64,000 nt of DNA from Phyto melanocephala (lineage: Eukaryota > Arthropoda > Insecta > Diptera > Rhinophoridae): positions 13,683,201-13,747,200 of the forward strand of contig OW799237.1 of NCBI GenBank assembly GCA_941918925.1. The letters are read 5' to 3'. The number at the start of each line of letters is the position of its first letter. Within the stretch, counting starts at the first letter, position 1. The notes beneath the pieces were generated by a model that was not told where the DNA came from, made no database searches, and worked only from the letters and a program-made list of their open reading frames with translations. The position numbers and the translations under genes are program-made. Positions 20,841 through 32,035 of this stretch are shown here, one piece after another.

Positions 20841-21612
20841 AACAAGTAAAAGCGCTATATTCGGCCGTGCCGAATCTTATATACCCTTCACAACGTGTAG
20901 TCATGCAATAACAGTAAATTCACGTATGTATGTTAAAAAAAACAAAAAAAAAATAAAAAATAAAAAAAAAATTTAAAAAAAAAAATTTAAAAAAAAAATT
21001 AAAAAAAAAAAATTATTATATACATATATAATATATATAAAACAAAAAATAAATAAAAAAAAAATTAAAAAAAAAAAATAAAAAAAAATAATAATAAAAA
21101 TATATATAATATATTAAATAAAAAATAAAAAAAAAATAAAAAAAAAATTAAAAAAAAAAATTTTAAAAAAATTTAAAAAAAAATTTTTTTGCCTCAGCTG
21201 GGATTCGATGCCACGTTTTCTCTAACCAGTATACACGTTTGTATGTATGTATGTTGTTGTTGTAATGTTGTTTTTATGAAAAGAAAATCGAGGTGGTCGT
21301 GGGTTTTTGCTCATATCTCAGTTGTTTATGTACCGATGTTTCTGATTTTCAATACCGATCTACTCCCGAATATTTCTGATATTTTAATACCTTACCCGGG
21401 TCCAACCTATGTCGGGGGGCTTCAAAAAGTTGATTTCAACATACACACGGACAGACGGTCAGACGGACAGACGGTCAGGGCTTAATCGACTCCTCTATTC
21501 ATAAGCTTTCAGAAAATATATACTTTATGGGGTCGGAAATGAAAATTGTAGAAATTTCACACGGAATGACAAACCTATATATACCCTTTTTCACTGTGTG
21601 AAGGGTATAAAA
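20841..21612 (+). repeat. Family A interspersed repeat, full-length copy nearly identical to that at 5191
   Basis: It has all the parts of the 5191-5973 copy, with the same variants throughout: GCCTCAGCTGGGATTCGATG, the ACGTTTTCTCTAACC form, TTTTTATGAAAAGAAAATCG and TACCTTACCCGGGTCCAACC. The differences I see are lengths of A/T runs and a shorter GGACAGACGG block. This level of identity, 15.6 kb apart, implies a recent copying event or gene conversion. Confidence 0.85.
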
Positions 21613-22060
21613 ATAATAAAAATATAAATAATATATAAAATAATAAAAAATTTTTTTGGCTCAGCTGGGATTTGATGCCACGTTTACTGTAACCAGTATA
21701 CACGTTTGTATGTATTTATGTTGTTGTTGTAATGTTGTTTTTGTGAAAAAAAAACCGAGGTGGTCGTGGGTTTTTGCTCATATCTCAGAAAGTTAAGGGG
21801 CGATTGTGCTGAATTTAAATAGTGATTCATTGCTGGATATTTCCAAGGGATTGATACCATATAGAGATCTGAGCAACATATAGTTGCTTCTAAAAGTTGA
21901 TTTCAACCAACACACGGACAGACGGACTTAATCGACTCCTCTATTCGTAAGCTTTCAGAAAATATATACTTTATGGGGTCGGAAATGAAAATTGTAGAAA
22001 TTACAAACGGAATGACAAAGCTATATATACCCTTGTGCACCACAGGTGAAGGGTATAAAT
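21613..22060 (+). repeat. Family A interspersed repeat, 5'-truncated copy in tandem, CACAGGTG subfamily
   Basis: It follows the previous copy directly after a short A/T bridge. It has GGCTCAGCTGGGATTTGATG, the TCAGAAAGTTAAGGGGCGAT middle block seen in the 7435 copy, a reduced GGACAGACGGAC block, and the end TGCACCACAGGTGAAGGG. Together with the two preceding copies it makes a same-direction cluster of three. Confidence 0.8.
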
Positions 22061-23650
22061 AGGACTTTGGATGATAACTTTTTTATAAAAAATCACTAAC
22101 ATTTTTTTAAAAGAAAATTTGTTCTAAATTTTGTCATTGTAAAGTTTAAATTATATTTCCCTAAAAATTTCGAACTAAATTCCAGTGAGGAGTTTGTACC
22201 ACAAAACAGTACATCTAGTCTGACATCACAAGATCGTTTTGCGGAAAGTTTGCCAACTACCAATTGTTTAAATTTGTTTTTCTATTCATTTGAATTCTCT
22301 TTTACACTGTCATAAAAAAATCATAATATTTAAGTAGAAAAAAATATAATTTAAAAGTTCCAAATATATTATTAAAGAATCTTTAACCATCTTCTACAAT
22401 TTACTTTGAATGTTTGTTGTCTTTCACTCGTTCAACTCATAAAATATTTATGCAACATTCTTAAAAAGAAATATTTTAAAGCTTTTATTTGTTGTAAACA
22501 AACTATAATGTAACATAGTTAAAAATTCATTTTCTGTTTTATTTTTCTATTATTATTCGACCATAAACAAAGTCACAGTTATTTATTCATTCATTCACAC
22601 ATACAATTCAAACAATTTCGTCTCTACATTTGCAAAGAAATATTGTCTGTGTATGTATGTATGTGTGTGTGTACCTTTTATGTTTATTATATATCCAAAT
22701 GTCAAAAGGTTATTTCCGACATCTTGTCATAATTTAAAATAAAAAAAATACAACAACTACAACAAAGTAGAAAAATTATAGTATAAATATAAAAGACCTG
22801 CAAAGAAAACTCAATCAACAGCGTCATTAAAAAAAACAAATAGGAAAGTTGGTTAAGCTTGACCACATCATACCCTACACCACAAATTGTAAGTAAAAAC
22901 TTATTTGTTGTGAAATTTGCTATTGCTATTTTGACATTAGTATTTATACATATTTAAGTTTTATGTGACTTTCGGATATGTGGTCTTATACAGAAATTGG
23001 ACCAAAATATGGATGAGAAAGTTATTGTTCACAAAAATGTTTAGAAGTTCTTTTTTCGCATGAAATCCATTTATTGTTATTTTAAATCGTTGAGGTAAAT
23101 TTCCAAATAGCCCTTTTATAAGAGCTATTACCAATTCTGAATTCAATATTTTTAAAGTTAGTAGAAGGATTTGTTTCAGCATGTTATATGCTTTGTTGCA
23201 AAATTGTTCCAGAATTAAATGTTTTCAACGTTTTATAGAGATTTAGGGTAGTTTTCGAGAATAGGCTTGCTGAATATGGGAACCTAGGACCAATATAATA
23301 AGACTATTATATAACTCAGTAGGCATATTTGAGTTAATAAAAAACTTTTTTCTGTTGAATTTTATAAATATACAGAAGTGAGTTGTAAACGTTAAAAATT
23401 GAGTTATCAAAACCGGTGTTTGAAAAATTTAAAAAAACCGGTTTTTTTATATTTTCCGGTTTTTTTTTAACCAGATTTTTAAACTTTGTTTGAACTATTC
23501 GAGTAAACGGTTTTTATGTCTTGAATAATGTTGAATAGTTTAATTCACTTGTCCTTGTCCATATGAACAACTTGTGTATTAAAATTTTTTAAACTCTCTT
23601 AGAAATTACTTTTACCTCTAACACTCTCAAGAATTACGCAATTCTTCCTT
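22061..23650. other. AT-rich intergenic DNA
   Basis: No gene is supported. A TATGTATG/TGTGTGTG run lies near 22650-22672, and CCGG-flanked T tracts (ACCGGTTTTTTTATATTTTC) lie near 23436-23460. The frame at 22961-23182 has no recognisable domain. Confidence 0.5.
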
Positions 23651-24560
23651 CATAGTGTGTGCAGAGTGTATTTTGTTTTTATATCTCATAAAGTATATAC
23701 TTTTTTAAGCTTATAAATAGGGAAAACGATTGAACAATGTCAGTCTGTCCATTTGTTTAATGTTAAAATCAACTTTTAGATGAACCCACGTGTGCACAGA
23801 CCTACATGTGGTAGCAGTATTTAAATCCAGCACATTCGCCCTATAACTTTCTGAGATATGCGCAATTTCCAACATTTTTACCCTAAAAATTAACACTTTG
23901 CAGCTGTAAATAAATTATTCGACAATATATCAAGTTTTTCAAGCTTCGAAATAATTTTTCGAAAAGTTACATTGAATTACAAGCCGCAGCCTCGCAAAAT
24001 ATTTCAAAGAAAAACAAATCGGTTAGAAACTAACTGAGATATAGGCACTCAAGCAGTTGAATTTTTTTATTTATATTTTCCTAAAATTATCAAACAAAAA
24101 TCGATGTTTTTCACCTTCTAGACACCTGATACAAAAGAGCTTGACCCCAATAAAAAAAAATTAAAATTTATAATGGCCGCCACTATAAAATGGCGTACAT
24201 TTTTTTATTGGTATTATTTTATCTAGTTATTATATTATTATTTTTATTACACAATTATTATTATAAAACTTTTATATGGCTCAGATCTAGTATTTAAAAA
24301 TATACCCCTTCGAATCCTTAAATATTGGTATTAAATGACAAGTTTTGACCCATAAAATACAGTGAAAATATGAAAAAACGTAAAATCCGAAATGCCGCCC
24401 AAAACAAAATGGCGAATACATTTTTTTTTCTTATTAGCCGAATATTTAATTACTCTAGTTAAATTATAATTCTGAGAGGACATTTGTATGAAGACTGGGA
24501 TATATTATGGGCTAACTATAACCACAATCAATTGAGTTTGTTCCTGAGTTCTAAAAGTTA
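23651..24560 (-). repeat. Degenerate long relative of family A
   Basis: Near 23690-23890 the order TATCTCATAAAGTATATACT, AAGCTTATAAATAGGG, TCAGTCTGTCCAT, TTAAAATCAACTTTTAGATG, CCCTATAACTTTCTGAGATA matches family A read from its 3' end. Beyond it come CTAACTGAGATATAGGCA, a GTATTAAATGACAAGTTTTG block and AACAAAATGGCG strings that also occur in the 43227-44400 stretch. The two long relatives therefore share material that the short family A copies lack. Boundaries are approximate. Confidence 0.6.
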
Positions 24561-24589
24561 TGTATACTCAGTTCAACTGAGATATAATG

Positions 24590-25080
24590 TTTTCACACGT
24601 TTAGTAAAAACATGATTTTAACATTAAAATTATTAACAGCTGATTAAAAATTCAAACTACAAGTTTAATAAAGTCAGGGTTTAACTAATATGTCAAATAA
24701 ATTTATTAAAAACAAAATTAATTGCTCCTAGAAATAAATTTATTTCTTTGCAATATTTTTATTACATATACATATGTCAGCTGTTTTTTTTTATGAAAAA
24801 CTAACTAATTTTTACCATGCACTCCAAAGTAGAAATTTTATAATTAAAATTTATGGAGCTATTGAGTTATCAGTTATTTTTAATCTTTTTAACTTGGTAG
24901 CACTGAAAATTAAATTCTCCGAAAACAAGGTTGTATTTTATAAAATCTACTTAAAAATCAAAAAAGGCTTTAAGATGGTTTTAACGAAATTATTTTGTAT
25001 AGTTTTTAATGATTGTATTAAAACCTTTAGTGTGAAAACACTATTACAAATATCGAACTGTACTTGGATAAAATATTCTT
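24590..25080 (+). repeat. Dispersed repeat B, copy 2 (without the MITE)
   Basis: It aligns with the reverse complement of 19540-20345, including TTTTTAACTTGGTAGCACTG near 24884-24903 and TTTTAACATTAAAATTATTA near 24613-24632. The latter is the empty site for the MITE found in copy 1. A 127-codon frame at 24774-25157 crosses it, but it is AT-driven with no known domain and I regard it as chance. Confidence 0.65.
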
Positions 25081-26265
25081 ATGGACATACAGACCTAAAG
25101 ACGAACGGACAGACAGATGGACATTACTTGTTTAACTTTGTAGGTGGTTTGCTTTAAATTGTTTGAAAATCTTAAAACTTGGTGTCAAGTTATTTTAATG
25201 TCATACATTTCACACAAACGTATCATACCCCAATGTTGGTGTAGGTCATAAAAAAGCGAGCAAAAATCTTATGAAAATTACACGATACCAGAGAAGTTCA
25301 AAAGGCAGACACACGAGGTAGAAATACTTGTGTATAATACAATAAATTCTCTTTCAATTCGATCAAAAAGAAAACATATTTTTTTTAACAAAATATTAAG
25401 TCAAGATGAGTCATAAATTAAATTAAAAAAAATTTATTGGCAACAATTTTAGAAGAATAAGAAGATAGAAGAAATAAAATAAAATATTCAAACACACTTA
25501 TGTAAAAGACTCATAAATTAATGAATGATGTTTGTGGCAATGATTTTAGTGATGATATCATTTTTTGCTATAAAATCTATCACTGATACAGGAAAGTATG
25601 ATTTCTCAGGAAATTTTGCGATGAAACTTAATGATGAACCATAAATAGAAGAAATAAAGTTATAAAGGAAATTAGAAAGGTAATAGTTTTATTGTACCAA
25701 GCTGTAGAATTAGTCATAAATATAAATTAAACAGAAGATTTATTTAATATTCACTCTTATATAGAGAATTTTTGAAAAATTATTTCTAGGTAGAAGTTTA
25801 ATTTAAATAGAGAATTATGTTTTAATAAAAAATTTTTTAAAGAGTTAATTTTATTTAAAATTTATTAGAAATTGTACAAAATACTTATCTATACTTATTT
25901 AAATAAATAAAATTATGGCAATTCTTTATAAAACGTTTAAGTATGAAGACATTTTTCTTGTGTTTTTTTTCAAGTATTTTGTGAGAATAAGAAAACGTAA
26001 ACTGTTGCTAAAGGGCTCCCTAACTATATGTCACTGTTAATAAACTATTGGCGTATGTATGTATAACTTAATGTGCGTGTATGTGGGGTATCAGAATATA
26101 CAGTACTGTACAGTTTAAATACAGTCTAAGACGGTTTTCTACAAAAAGTTTTAACTGTCAATTTTTGAATGGGAAAACATAAATAATTAAATTAGACATA
26201 ATTTTATGATAAACGTGACTAAAAATAAAACTGTACTGTTAAATAAACAACTAATTTAATATGAT
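25081..26265. other. AT-rich intergenic DNA
   Basis: No gene is recognised. A short ACGAACGGACAGACAGATGG segment near 25095-25120 resembles the family A tandem block and may be a scrap of it. Confidence 0.5.
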
Positions 26266-26809
26266 TTTTATACACTTCACACATTGAAAAAGGGTACATA
26301 TAGGTTTGTCATTCCGTGTGAAATTTCTACAATTTTCATTTTCTGAAAGCTTATGAATAGGGGAGTCGGTTAAGCTCTGTCAGTCTGTCAGTCTTTCCGT
26401 CTGTCTGTGTGTCTGTCGTATACTGGTAAGAGTAAACGTGGCATCGGATCCAAGCTGAGCAAAAAAAAAAATATATATTTTTTTTTTTTATTTTATATAT
26501 TATTTATATTTTTATTATTTTTTTTTTTAATTTTTTTTTTTATTTTTTTTTTAATTTTTTTTTATTCTCTTACTTTTTTTATATTTTTTTTTTTTAATTT
26601 TTTTTTTTTTATTTTTTTTTTATATATTTTTTTTTTTTGTACATACAGACGTAAACTCAATTTATAATTTAACAATGGGATGTTTTTTATTAGTATGTAC
26701 GTGTTTCATATGAGATGAATGGTGATACAAACATTTGTTATTGCATGACTACACTTTGTGAAGGGTATATAATATTCGGCACGGCCGAATATAGCACTCT
26801 TACTTGTTA
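26266..26809 (-). repeat. Family A interspersed repeat, inverted copy
   Basis: It starts TTTTTATACACTTCACACAT and includes TTTGTCATTCCGTGTGAAAT, a GTCTGTCAGTCTTTCCGTCT block, GTAAACGTGGCATCGGATCC, a long T-rich core and finally GGCACGGCCGAATATAGCAC and TTACTTGTT. Part of the region between the tandem block and the GGCATCG box is deleted relative to the full copies. Confidence 0.8.
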
Positions 26810-26954
26810 TATAGGAAGTAGTCGGGACCAGATTATAAATTAACTTTATCGATTTAAGCAGCAAAGTTGTAAGTAGCATTTCTTTAAGTTTATTAATTAA
26901 TATTTTTTTTATCAATAGTTGTTTTATTTTATAAGCTTGAGATCATTTTTTATT

Positions 26955-27420
26955 TTATAATTTACGCGTTGCTACGCCCCTTAATGAATAACAATGCATT
27001 CTGAATTTAAATTGAATATCAAGTGCAAAAAGCTAAAAAACTTTCCTAACCACGAAATTGTAAAGTCATGACAGCTCAATATGTGTGCAGAGTTTCAGAA
27101 GAATCGGTCCGGTGCAAGTACCTCAAAATTATAACTTTTTTTTATGAGCGTGGCCCTGCCCACTTTTGTTATCACGAAATTATATAGTCATGACAGCCCA
27201 ATATGTATGCAAAGTTTCAGAAAAATCGGTCAAGTGCAAGTAGCTAAAAATGATAACTAATTTTTTATGGGCGTGGCCCCGCCCACTTTTTGCCACCCAT
27301 AAACACTCTTGAAATGTGTAAAACAACTTGCCAATGTTTAAGTTCGATCGGTTTTACAGTTTCGGAGTCTATAGCTAACACACACACACACAGACAGAGT
27401 TTCACTTTTATATATATAGA
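26955..27420 (-). mobile_element. Helitron-like element fragment (inverse of the 45.9-kb copy)
   Basis: Read on the minus strand it starts TCTATATATATAAAAGTGAA, then (TG)n, then GCTATAGACTCCGAAACTGT and CCGATCGAAC, followed by about two units of the GGGCGGGGCCACGCCCAT / TGCAC-TTGACCGATTTTTCTGA repeat, and ends near ATTAAGGGGCGTAGCAACGC. The 3' tip (CGCCGGGCTTTTCTAG) found in the 45887-46759 copy is missing. It is non-coding and non-autonomous. Confidence 0.65.
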
Positions 27421-27526
27421 TTATTTTGTTTCAATATTTCGCTACCGCAATATTGATATTGTTAATTGTTTATACTTTCCCTGAAGAAGCTAACCAATGT
27501 GGTAGCGAAATATTGAAACAAAATAA
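27421..27526. repeat. Perfect 26-bp inverted repeat with a structured loop
   Basis: The left arm (27421-27446, starting TTATTTTGTTTCAATATTTC) and the right arm (27501-27526) are exact reverse complements, separated by 54 bases. The loop and right arm contain CTGAAGA (27481-27487), a short hairpin GCTAACCAATGTGGTAGC, then GAAA. That is the order of the CUGANGA-stem II-GAAA core of hammerhead ribozymes. The left arm abuts the Helitron-like fragment, which may be coincidence. The biological meaning is unproven. Confidence 0.6.
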
Positions 27527-28913
27527 AATAACTTTTATATATAAAAAACTGATCTTAAATTAAAAAAAAAATAAAACAACTATTGATATAAATTTAAAAT
27601 ATCAAAGACAGTTACTTAATATTATTTTTTTTTCTTTTCTTTATAATTTTTTAATTTTTTCTTTGTTTTATCCGTTTTTTATGTGAAAAAAAAAACTATT
27701 GAAAACCTATTTAAGAAGTTTCGATTGTAGTGTTCTTAAATAACATGAAAGTGACATTTAAAGTTTTTTCATAATTGTAAAGTAAAGTATATCAATGTTT
27801 AAAGCAATTATTTAGCTCGGTACTGTAATTTCAGCTAAAATGAGTCATCCTATATGAACCTCGCTGGGAAACATAAAACTTTTTTCTCTACACACATATA
27901 AATAATTATTTAAACGTACACAGTATTTTATATATTTTCATTTTGTTATCGACATTTTTTTTTTAATTTTCTTACAATAATACACTCACGCAAGTTCACA
28001 CACATACATGTAGTATAACTTTAAGTTTTGTATTATTTAACTCGTTATCCTTTCATTCATTTCTATTGTTTTTTTAAGTTTGTTTACTTTTTTTTGTTAT
28101 GTTGTTACTGTTGTTGTTTTATTTAATAATACGTTTTTATAGTATTTTCTATAGCTCCTACTTGGAGCCTTAAGGCTCATAAATTAATTTTTTCCTTTTT
28201 TTCTGGTTCATTCTTGAATGTCTGGCTGCTTGTGCTTTTTTGCAAGGATGTCATGTCTTAGGTATTTGTCTGTGAGTGAATATGTTCTAATAACATCATT
28301 TAGTTGTTAACTAAGTCAATGAAAATGCTCTCTTATATATGTACGTTCGAGTAGTATCACGTTTATGATTTTGATTAAATATTTGTTTGTTTTTTTTTTG
28401 TGCTTGTGGTAGGTTATTTCAAATTTCAAAAACTAGAACAACAATGACATCAATTATGAAAATAATTTTTAGGGGGGAGTGAATGAACTTTGTTACACAA
28501 ATTATGTCGTTTTCTAGAAGGTTTTTGTGAAATTCTTTGTTTATGTATAAATTTTGATATTGACTAAGCCATACACAAAATTGTTTAAAATATTTTTTTT
28601 TTTGTTTTTAATTAATAAAGAATTTTTAATATTTTAATTTTTTATAAAAAAAAAATTACATTTGTTTTTAATTAATAAAAAAAAATTTAGTATATTTTTT
28701 ATAGAAAATCTTTGAAAACTTTTAAATTTTAAACTAATTCTGGTAAAAAAATTTTAATTTTTTTTTTCGTTTTTAAAACAAGTGAAAATTTTTTAATTAA
28801 AATTTTTAATAATTTTTTTTTTATATCAGGCTTCGATAGAAATAAAAAATTCAAATTCAAACATATTGAAGGGATGCAAAATACCTTAAAAATGCCTTTA
28901 AAAGTATAGTCTA
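27527..28913. other. AT-rich intergenic DNA
   Basis: No gene is recognised. The stretch has many T runs. A TTTTTAATTAATAAA motif recurs at about 28605 and 28665, suggesting a small local duplication. Confidence 0.5.
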
Positions 28914-29825
28914 AACAAGTAAGAGCGCTATATTCGGCCGTGCCGAATCTTATATACCCTTCACAACGTGTAGTCATGCAATAACAGTAGTTTGTATCAC
29001 CATTCATCTCATATGAAATACGTACATACATATAAAAAATATACATATATAAAAAACATCCCATTGTAAAATTATAAATTTACGTATGTATGTTAAAAAA
29101 AAAAATAAAAAAAAAATTTAAAAAAAGAAATTTTAAAAAAAAATTTAAAAAAAAATTAAAAAAAAAAATTTTAAAAAAAATTAAAAAAAAAAATTTTAAA
29201 AAAGTAATTAAAATATATATAATTAATATAAAACAAAAAAAAAATAAAAAAAAAAAATTAAAAAAAAAAAATAATAAAAATATAAATAATATATTAAATA
29301 AAAAATAAAAAAAAAAATAAAAAAAAATTAAAAAAAAATTAAAAAAAAAATTTTTAAAATATAAAAAAAATTTTTTTTGGCTCAGCTGGGATTCGATCCC
29401 ACGTTTACTTTAGCCAATATACAAGTTTGTATGTATGTATGTTGTTGTTGTAATGTTGTTTTTGTGAAAAAAAAATCGAGGTGGTCGTGGGTTTTTGCTC
29501 ATATCTCAGTTGTTTATGTACCGATGTTTCTGATTTTCAATAGCGATATACTCCCGAATATTTCTGATATTTTAATACCTCACCCGGGTCCAAGTGATGT
29601 CGGGGGGCTTCAAAAAGTTGATTTCAACATACACACGGACAGACGGTCAGACGGACAGACGGACAGACGGACAGACGGACAGACTGACAGAGCTTAATCG
29701 ACTTCCCTATTCATAAGCTTTCAGAAAATATATACTTTATGGGGTCGGAAATGAAAATTGTAGAAATTTCACACGGAATGACAAACCTATATATACCCTT
29801 TTTCACTGTGTGAAGGGTATAAAAA
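28914..29825 (+). repeat. Family A interspersed repeat, longest full-length copy
   Basis: It starts AACAAGTAAGAGCGCTATAT with TTCGGCCGTGCCGAA and keeps the CATTCATCTCATATGAAATA segment and an AT-rich core of about 280 bp. It then has GGCTCAGCTGGGATTCGATC, five or more GACAGACG units, and ends CACTGTGTGAAGGGTATA. At about 910 bp it is the most complete copy and the best reference for the family. The 106-codon frame at 29377-29697 parallels the one at 5525-5845 but has differences and no known domain. Confidence 0.85.
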
Positions 29826-30029
29826 CAATTACATACTTCAGGTCATGTGTTTTTATTTTAAAAACAAATGAATGTATACGAACAAACATGCAACAGATCA
29901 AAGAACGTATCATTTTCTAATAATTCTTATAACGGGTAAATAAAACATAACGAACATAAACGGGATCACTATATTTAGTGTAAAATTTTTAGTTATAGTT
30001 TTTTATTAAAACAAATATTAAAATAAAAA
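29826..30029. other. Short AT-rich spacer between two family A copies
   Basis: No feature seen. Confidence 0.5.
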
Positions 30030-30552
30030 TAAAAAACATATTAAAAAAAATTAAATAAAAATAAAATAAAAAATAATAAAAATACAAATAATAAATATAA
30101 AATAAAAAATAAAAAATAATATTTAAAAAAAATTTTTTTTGGGCTCAGCTGGGATTCGATGCCACATTTACTCTAACCAGTATACACGTTTGTATGTATG
30201 TATATTGTTGTAATGTTGTTGTTAGGAAAAAAAACGAGGTGGTCGTGGTTTTTTGCTCATATCTCAGTTTTTTATGTACCGATGTCTCTGATTTTCAATA
30301 CCAATATACTCCCGAATATTTCTGATATTTTAAAACCTCACACGGGTCCAGGTGATATCGGGAAGCTTCAAAAAGTTGATTTCAACATACACACGGACAG
30401 ACGGGCCGACTGACAGAGCTTAATCGACTCCTCTATTCATAAGCTTTCATAAAAAAATATATTCTTTATGGGGTCGGAAAAAAAATTTTAGAAATTTCAC
30501 ACGGAATGACAAACCTATATATACCCTTTTTCACTGTGTGAAGGGTATAAAT
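30030..30552 (+). repeat. Family A interspersed repeat, 5'-truncated copy
   Basis: It begins in the A-rich core and runs through GGCTCAGCTGGGATTCGATG, a single ACACGGACAGACGG unit and CACACGGAATGACAAACC to GTGTGAAGGGTATA. The 5' palindrome is missing. Confidence 0.8.
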
Positions 30553-31910
30553 ATGTAACAGGCCATTTTTAAAGGCATGTACTTTAGTAATGGCAAATAA
30601 ATAAATGTACCTGTGCATTGCCCTTAGTACATACACATATGTATGTATGCATGGATGTATGTATGTATGTAATACTCACAGTATATTTATACACTGTCAA
30701 CACCATAATAACTTACACGCACTGACTTATATACAAACATTTATATATGTACATACAAACATCGTTATGTTATGTTTTATGACTAACTTAAGGATATTTT
30801 CACCATCACACATATTCAACTTGTTATGATGGCTTTATGCGTTTTACGAAATTTTGATAACTTTTTGTTGCTTTTGCTTTTTTTACAACTTGTCAACTTT
30901 AAACTAGTACAAAGTACTAAAACTGAAAAATAAGGAAAAAGCTTTAACTATATAGAATCAAATTTAATTATTCAAAAATGTTAAAGGTTTAAGTATTTTT
31001 TTCAGAATCAAAAAAGTCTGTGATAGTAAAATGCTTGATAAATCTGTAAGCAATTGGGGATGAAAGTATATCAACTGTTAAGGGAAGTTTTTATCATTTT
31101 AAGCAAAATTATATTTAATAAAAAGTTTGTTTAAAGTGTACTTAAACCAATCATGATTGATTTTTGTTATAAATTTTCCATTACTAATCAAATATATTCT
31201 AATTTTAGCGAGTTTAATTATAAATTTTTAATATTAGTACATAATAATATAAATGAAGAACTACTTATTGTTTGATAACGAAATACTGGTTATTAATAAA
31301 AAAAAAATTATGAAAAACAAGCTCAAATAAAGAAGAAAAATAACATTATAAATTCTTATTTAAATATTTTTCTATCACAATTTCTTTTCTCTATTTTTTA
31401 TCTATTTTTATATTTTGTTTGTTTTATGTTAGACAAATTTTTTCGCCCACTGTATATCCTTAAATACAATAATTTACTGTCATTTCTTAAGTTAAGGCGA
31501 TTGTTTGTGGTATATGTAGCTCTTATCGTGCTAAATTCATACATATAGTAGTAATACTGGTGGCGCCTGCTAAATGACATTGACGACTTAAGGAACAACT
31601 AACATAAAATGGAAAACAAAAAAAAAAAAATTCAAGGATACAATCCTTACTACCCACTATTTATAAGACATAAAGTTTGAAACTAAAGTTCCATAGTAAA
31701 TAAAAAATAAAATTAAAAGGAAGATATAAAATCAATAATATATTAGCGTGAATTCCTAATAGGGTAATATTTATTTAGTTCGGGCAGAGATTCTCTAACG
31801 ATTATTTTTAAGGCAAAAAATTTAAAATTTTTTTTGTTAAAGAAAAAATTAAAATTAAATGTTTTTATTTAAAAAAAAATAATAAGAAGTTAGAATATAC
31901 ATACATATAA
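30553..31910. other. AT-rich intergenic DNA with a TATG microsatellite
   Basis: A (TATG)n run with interruptions lies at about 30639-30670. No gene is supported; the short frames at 30605-30829 and 31398-31598 have no recognisable domain. Confidence 0.5.
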
Positions 31911-32035
31911 AGGGTGGGCCAAAATTCACTCTCAGTTTTAAACTTTTTTTTTATTTTTATTTTCTAAAATCTATTGTTTTAAAAATAAAGAATATAAAAA
32001 ATTAAGCCCTATGGTGACCCTTGGCCCATCCTGTT
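31911..32035. mobile_element. Short TIR element (GGGTGGGCCAAAATT type)
   Basis: The left end reads AAGGGTGGGCCAAAATTCAC and the reverse complement of the right end reads CAGGATGGGCCAAGGGTCAC. The same layout, size and right-hand (C)CATGATGAC / CTATGGTGAC block occurs at 39217-39332, so the two are probably one MITE family. It is AT-rich and non-coding; the flanks are not clear enough for a superfamily call. Confidence 0.55.

Noticed and set aside
24774..25157. 127-codon plus-strand frame, the longest outside recognised element ORFs
   Set aside because: It lies in dispersed repeat B, is AT-driven (K, F, I, L, N), matches no family I know, and is not kept open in the copy at 19540-20345.
26407..26667. 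86-codon frame rich in F, L and I at 26407-26667 and the K-rich frame at 29090-29308
   Set aside because: Both are translations of the T-rich or A-rich core of family A.
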